NCBI GenBank assembly: GCA_018296165.2
Contig: JACKQL020000054.1
Span: forward strand, 288,856 to 352,855
Direction of reading: 5' to 3'
DNA from: Termitomyces sp. T153
Taxonomy: Eukaryota > Basidiomycota > Agaricomycetes > Agaricales > Lyophyllaceae
Length of the DNA stretch: 64,000 nucleotides
In this document: one piece after another, positions 58,829-64,000 of the stretch
How the letters are laid out: every line of letters begins with the position of its first letter
Numbering within the stretch: position 1 is the stretch's first letter
Notes under the pieces: model-generated
Told to the model about the DNA's origin: nothing
Databases searched by the model: none
What the model saw: the letters and a program-made list of their open reading frames with translations, nothing else
Translations under genes and position numbers: made by a program

Positions 58829-59926
58829 GGTGTGATCTCCTTGCACTGGTAACCAAACACTCGAAAACATTCTGGGCACTGATGGCTTGTGCAGATAGTC
58901 GGTGGGATGTGATCCGGACAGATCCGGGGAGGTCCGGAGGAGTCGGATTGCAAGGAAACGGGACGGGCTTAGCGGGGTTTAGGCAGAAGACTGTAAGGGA
59001 GATTCATGGAAGCAAAGGAGTAGGCGGCTACGCAATCAATGGGAGCAGAGCCGGGGTTTGATGGAAGATCAATTTGAGTTGATGGAGTCCAGGGCCGAGC
59101 AAAGAGCAAGGTTCAGACCTGGTGAAAGAGTGTCGGGGTTCATAATCGTAATCACAGAGTTCGTGAGGTTGTTAAGGTTGATGAAGACTTGGGCACAGCG
59201 GCCGGACGGAGTCACCAAGATGGCATCAGACGAAATGGAATGGAGTCGATATGGAACAAGAGTAGATTCAAGTGGAGATACGAAACGATAACAAGAATGA
59301 TAACAAAATGGAGACAAGACAAGACCGGGAGACTGAGATAAGACTGGGAGACTGAGATAAGAAAACGAGACATGAAACACAAAACACGAAATACGAAACA
59401 CGGGAAGGAAACAATCAGACCATAGGTAATGTTAAGCAATATCAAGACTAGAGTATGAAGAGCTGCTCGACGACTTATATACTGACTACCGGAGAACTTT
59501 GGGGTATGTCGGCTGCGGCAGTGGGGCTTGGCGGAGCTCAACGGAGTGGGCGGGTGTCGGTTGCAATCGAGGATCGGGCCACGCTGATACGTTGATGGGA
59601 TCATTTGGAAACGTGGGTCGCCCTGAGGTTGTTGTGATACTCTGGAATGGGTCGGAGGAACCAGGGTGTTGAGTTGATGATGGGTGGTGAAGATCGGGAA
59701 CAGTGGGGGTGGTTCTTGGAGTTCGGGAGATCCAGGGTAAGTGACAGTGGCTGCAGGGAAGGCATTGAAGTTGGCCAGGGGGCCATCGGAGTTAGCTGGG
59801 GAGGCGTCGGAGTTAGCTGAAATAGGTGCGGGGCATGGGTGGAAGTTCGGCAGAGCGTCAGGGGTTTTTTGGGGAATTGGGGGGTTGCTGGACGATGTGC
59901 GGGGGTCCAGGGGACGGGTCGTGACA
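58829..59926 (+). repeat. Left LTR (about 1.1 kb) of a GC-rich LTR element
   Basis: Starts tgtgatctccttgcactggt and ends gggtcgtgaca, followed by ttacccccccttcagc. The first ~550 bases recur at 63428-64000 (ggtaacc.aacactcgaa, gccggggtttgatgg, gagtgtcggggttc). A gggagactgagataagac unit is repeated twice near 59325-59360. Confidence 0.7.
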
Positions 59927-62900
59927 TTACCCCCCCTTCAGCATTGAGACCCTTTGAGACGCGGGGAGCAGGATGGGGATTGGCGGGGCGTGGGGGTCAA
60001 AGCCAAGCAATATTGATCAATCCGCAGCGAGTGATAGCAGCGTGGGAGACAAAGTTGAAGCACGGCCGCCACTTCGTCAGGGTTCTCAATCAATTAAAAG
60101 CCTTGGACATACCCCGGGATTTCCCAAATTTCGTCATGTCTTCCCCCAGCATTCCAGTAGTCTCTTCCGCTAATTTGGATGAGGTGGTGGTGTATGACAG
60201 TGGGGGGGAGGAGTTTGAGCGTCGGCGCCACGCTAGTGTCAGGGACCAGAGTCATAAGTGGTGTCGACTCGTCTTTTTGGGATGATTGATGGGGCTTTTG
60301 TAGAGTCGTCCGTGGTGGTGGTGGTGGTGGATTTTCTGGGGGTCCCAAAGCAGACCAAATTTTGTCCCGCGCTGCCAAAGGAGGGGAGCATGGGGCAGTC
60401 TGCAGAGAAGGCGGGGCTTTCGTGGGGTGGTTGGGGAAAGGGGGCGTCCTCGGCGGTGATTCGTGGGAAGCATCGAGCCTCCCCGCCCTTGGGGGCAGGA
60501 CCCAGCAAGAAGCCGCATGGGCGCAAGCCATTGGCGGGGCCTCCAGAGTCTTTCCTTTTTTCTCCTACCCCAGGCATTCCCTTGGAATGGTCGTCGAGTC
60601 CCCCCGCGCCTATTCCTTTGATCACGGAGGTCTTCCTTTGCAAGCAGGTGGAGGCTTTGATGACATCATTGGCAGTATGGGAGGGTGAGCTCTGACGGGC
60701 AAGGGAGGACCGTGACGTGGCGTGGATGGAGAAAGAGGCGATGGAGCGGGAAAGGAACACTTTAGTGCGCATGGCGACAGAGCAAGCATTAGAGGTGCGG
60801 GGCTTGCGGGAGCATCTGATGCAGATGGAGGGGCAGCCTGTGGGGGAGGAGGAGGGGTGGGGACAAGTTCCAGAGGGGGATGCATTGTGGGCGGAGCTGG
60901 AGGCAGCAAGGCAGAGGGAGGACTGGTTGGCCAACAAGGCCGCTTTGGGGCACGTGGGAATCCTCTGTGAGTTGCCTCCCGTTCCTCTGTTCATTACTAA
61001 CAGCTCATTTTCTGGGTTTAGGCTGGGTGCGGGAGCATTGGGTCCTCTTGGACGGTGCCTCCGTGGCATTCACGTCAATTCAGGACGGGTTGACACAGGG
61101 GTCCGCAGTTCAGCCTCCGGAGTTGCAGCAGGGGATGGTGCGATTGGAGAGGTTGTTGGCGGGGCATTGGCGACGCAATGCGGTGGCCCCAGGGTCATGG
61201 TGGGAGGTGGCGGCTGATGCGGGGGAGGCGTTGCCGGGGTTGGTGGAGGTCTTAGCAGTGGTGCGGGCCCAGATGGAAGTCGACCTGGGGGTAGGGTTGC
61301 TGGGGGGTTCAGGGAGGGAGTGAGATGGGTGCGGGCCTCATTTCTTGTTGCTCTCAGACTTGTTGCCTCCCTTGCCTGTTGTATATATATATAATTTTTG
61401 TACACAAACATGCCCTTTTCTTGGTCCCTGGGCATGTGAAGTGAGGTTTTAGTTGGTATGAGGGCGAAGTAAGCGAAACACGCAGGAGTGTGAGAGGGAG
61501 TTGAATCCCTAGTGAATCCAGAGGCGGGGGTTATGCCTGCTAGTGCCTGTCTGTGCTGGCTAGTCCCGGGGTTTGTCGGGACGGAGCGGGGCATTGCAGG
61601 GAGGGCTCCCGAGGTCCGGCGGGGGTGATGGGAGTTCTCCAGTGGAGTTCCATGGCATTTTGGGGTGTTGTATTGAGTTTGATTCTCGGAATTTCCGACC
61701 AGGGGTGTAGGGGTTTTCTTTGGTCTGTGGCAGGGACGTGCGCCGTGTTGGTATTGGAGGGCGAACCTTTGAATCTTTCATGAGTGTCCAGCGGGTTTGG
61801 GGCTTTGGTCTTCTTGGCAGTGCGGTTGGCAGGGGGGACGGGGGTCTTCCTGTGATCTGGCCCTTATGCCAGTGCTGGTGGCAAAGGCGGCGGGGCCTTC
61901 TTTATTGGTGGGGGTTGGTGGGGCGAGGTTCGTCCTCACGGCATAGTTGGCCCGGGTCAAGGTTGTGTTCCAGAGTATTGCGTCTGTGGGCAGGCATGCT
62001 TGAGTGGTGCTTTGGTGTGCTCCGGAGTGTCGATGACCGAGGGGGCAGGATGCGGGGTGATCAGTCCTGACCAGTTCCTTTGGGTCTGGAGCTGAAATTT
62101 GAGGTTCCGGGTCATCTACGTGACATTGCTTCCCTGACCAAAGTTAAGTCCCAAGACGGACAGAGGGGTCTTACGTATTTCTGACACTCCCTCGAGTTTG
62201 GAGGTCTGTTGGAGTTGTGTTGGTGGATGTTTCTTTTTTCGGCAGGGGCAGCGTGGGGGTTGGTTGGGGAGTGGCTCGCCTTAGCGGAGATGCTTCAGGG
62301 CTCGTTCCAAGGGTTGTTCCTTCCTGGGGGTTGGTGGTTTCTTCATCGGGGGAGAAGTGGGCAGTCCCGGAGTTGACACAAGGGTCACTCGGTAGGGGTT
62401 TGTTGGTTGTGTTGGCTTTGGGGGAGGTGTGGGCAGAGGGAAGGGGTCTGAGGTGTGTTTTGTCGGTCCGCAGTTCCAAGCGCAAGTACCAGGGGTCGGG
62501 AGCTGATGCGGGGTTTGGGATTGGGTCTTAACTTGCAAGTGGGGTTGTGTCGCGAATCGGAGGGGGAGCTCCAGAGTGGGGTTTTTTGCGGAGCAGCGGA
62601 GTTGTCATGCAGGAGTGGCGGTAGCTCCTGGGGCTGAGCTTGGATGGGGGAAGGTGGTTGTTCACGATTGTTGGGGGCGGCGGGGAAGTCAGTCGCGGGA
62701 GGCACTGGAGTGGGATTCCCCAGGAGTTGCGGCAGGGTTGAGGCAACTCTTCCTTCGTGTTCTGAAGCAGCCCAGAGATTGTTGCAAAGCGGGGGTGGTA
62801 GTGGGGGGAGGCACCACTCACTTCTTGGGGAAGGCATCAGCAACCTTTAGGGTACTCCAAGAGATTACTTCGTGTGTGGCCTGCTTCTGGGTGCCCCAAA

Positions 62901-63427
62901 GAAGATACTTCATATGTGGCTTGCTTCTGGGTGCTCCGCTGATGTGGTCCCTGTTCAACGGACATATTCTGGCGTAGGGGCGGGATTCGGAGCGGGTGGT
63001 GATTTATGTTGCAGAGTTGGGGCTACCCGGGCATTGTTGTTGGGTTGGCACCGTAAGTCCTCTTGATGAAATGTTGTAGTCGGAGCAGAGGCCCTGGAGT
63101 CATGTTGCCAGGGTCCGGAGCTGTGTCGAGGGGTTTGGAGGGGGTCAGAGGGGTGGGTCGGGCAGTTTTGGGCTGGCATGGGGTTGTTTGGGTCGTCGAG
63201 CCAGGTGGGGGAGGTCCTTTAAGGATATCGGAGCGTGTGCCCTTTGGGTCATCAGGTTGCTTAAACGGCCAATTGATGTTCTCTGGGTGATGGTGGGGCT
63301 TCTCCCTCCCTTATATGAACATGTCAGCAATTTAGAGTACTTAGGGGAACTACTTTGTATAGGGTCCTTTTTTCTATAGTTAGTTCGGGGTGGCTCCTAT
63401 GCTGGGGGTTCCTTTGTGGGAGGTGGC
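59927..63427 (+). mobile_element. Interior of LTR element lacking recognisable pol
   Basis: About 3.5 kb between the repeats. Plus-strand coding remains include LRPFETRGAGWGLAGRGGQ, ALDIPRDFPNFVMSSPS and EVVVYDSGGEEFERRR (59948-60235), a Gly/Pro-rich stretch to 60690, and the coiled-coil ORF below. No protease, reverse transcriptase, RNase H or integrase motif was seen on either strand. A purine-rich gtgggaggtggcaga just before the right repeat fits a polypurine tract for plus orientation. A roughly 34-bp duplication (tgtggcctgcttctgggtgc) lies at 62870-62940. The many antisense Pro-rich frames are composition artefacts. Confidence 0.6.
60726..61323 (+). CDS. Coiled-coil protein encoded by the LTR element
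   Basis: Two exons, 60726-60966 and 61022-61323. The 55-bp intron has donor GTGAGT, branch site TACTAAC and acceptor TTTAG. It encodes MEKEAMERERNTLVRMATEQ, ALEVRGLREHLMQMEGQP, GWGQVPEGDALWAELEAARQ, then WVREHWVLLDGASVAFTSIQ and LQQGMVRLERLLAG, ending GLLGGSGRE. Heptad-like charged helices dominate. No catalytic domain. It may be a structural or gag-like protein of a non-autonomous element. The true N-terminus probably lay upstream (59948 onward) and is now disconnected by stops. Confidence 0.55.
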
Positions 63428-64000
63428 AGATATTCCCCTGCATTGGTAACCGAACACTCGAAGACGTTCCGGGTCCGGGTGGGTTGCACGGGTAGTTGGG
63501 GAGATGTGATCCAGACAGGTCCAGGAAGGTCCGGAGAAGTCGGATTGTGGGGAAACGAGACGGTCTTGGTGGGGTTCAGGCAGAAGGCCGTACGGGAGAT
63601 TTGCGGAAGCAAGGGAGTAGGTGGCTGTGTGATCAATGGGGACGGAGCCGGGGTTTGATGGGAGATCATTTGGAGCTGATGGAGTCCGGGACCGAGCGAA
63701 GAGTGAGGTTCGGACCTGGTAAAGGAGTGTCGGGGTTCGTAATCGTAATCGCGGAGTTCGTGAGGTCGTTAGGGTTGATGAAGACTTGGGTACAATGGTC
63801 TGACGGAGTCACCGAGACAGCGTCGGACGAGACAATATGGAACAGGAGTAGATTCGAGTGGAGATACGAAACGATAACGAGAACGATAACGAAATGGAGA
63901 CAAGACAAGACCGGGAGACTGAGATAAGACCAGGAGACTGAGATAAGACCGGGAGACTGAGATAAGACCGGGAGACTGAGAGTAAGGAGAATGGGACACG
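63428..64000 (+). repeat. Right LTR, cut by the end of the window
   Basis: Direct repeat of 58829-59400 with roughly 15 percent mismatch by eye. The unit gggagactgagataagacc is present about four times at 63910-63980 versus two in the left copy. The remaining half lies outside the window. Confidence 0.7.

Noticed and set aside
57255..59926. LTR at 58829 as the 3' LTR of the gypsy relic
   Set aside because: No purine tract at the joint, different CpG content, and the repeat's partner lies to the right at 63428.
61070..63330. Minus-strand Pro/Thr-rich frames in the LTR element
   Set aside because: Low-complexity mirrors of GC-rich DNA. The supported gene with branch site and intron is on the plus strand.

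Overview
The window looks like nuclear DNA of a mushroom-forming basidiomycete (Agaricomycetes). Genes are split by many introns of about 45-75 bases with GT..AG ends. The families fit this group: expanded TKL-type kinases with HGDLKG catalytic loops, a DUF7330 protein, an F-box/LRR protein, orphan 7TM proteins, and Ty1/copia, Ty3/gypsy and LINE relics. No species can be named from sequence alone.

Layout. 1-2836: decayed LINE without a single CpG. 2994-6787: GC-rich two-RRM RNA-binding protein with a very long Gln/Asn/His/Gly low-complexity tail. 8109-10760 (-): TKL kinase with a coiled coil. 11.2-22.9 kb: CpG-poor transposon graveyard with copia relics, a LINE RNase H ORF that is still open, two near-identical solo LTRs each with its own target-site duplication, and a gypsy fragment. 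23.0-29.9 kb (-): one tandem pseudokinase-kinase gene with an in-frame stop, and a much older relic of a second copy broken by a 277-bp solo LTR. 30.6-32.7 kb (-): aminoglycoside-phosphotransferase-like protein. 33.8-34.3 kb: MITE-like element. 36.1-39.3 kb: divergent gene pair for hydroxyquinol catabolism. 39.4-49.7 kb: housekeeping-rich block with DUF7330, oxidoreductase-like protein, F-box/LRR, ribosomal protein eL20, a 7TM protein, COQ3 and CSN5. 51.0-51.7 kb: two intron-containing tRNA-Pro(CGG) genes in a tandem duplication. 52.4-53.9 kb (-): gypsy relic. 54.2-55.8 kb: tRNA pseudouridine synthase PUS3/DEG1. 56.3-58.8 kb: a truncated 7TM gene followed by gypsy pol debris. 58.8-64.0 kb: GC-rich LTR element with about 1.1-kb LTRs, whose interior carries a coiled-coil ORF and no recognisable polymerase.

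How genes relate. The dioxygenase and maleylacetate reductase share one 565-bp promoter region and catalyse consecutive steps: hydroxyquinol to maleylacetate to 3-oxoadipate. The kinase genes share a helical-linker plus kinase module and differ in what precedes it (coiled coil or pseudokinase). The most notable signals are the JAK-like pseudokinase-kinase arrangement, the near-total CpG erasure in transposon blocks with sharp edges, and evidence that some of the CpG-free elements were still functional or recently mobile.
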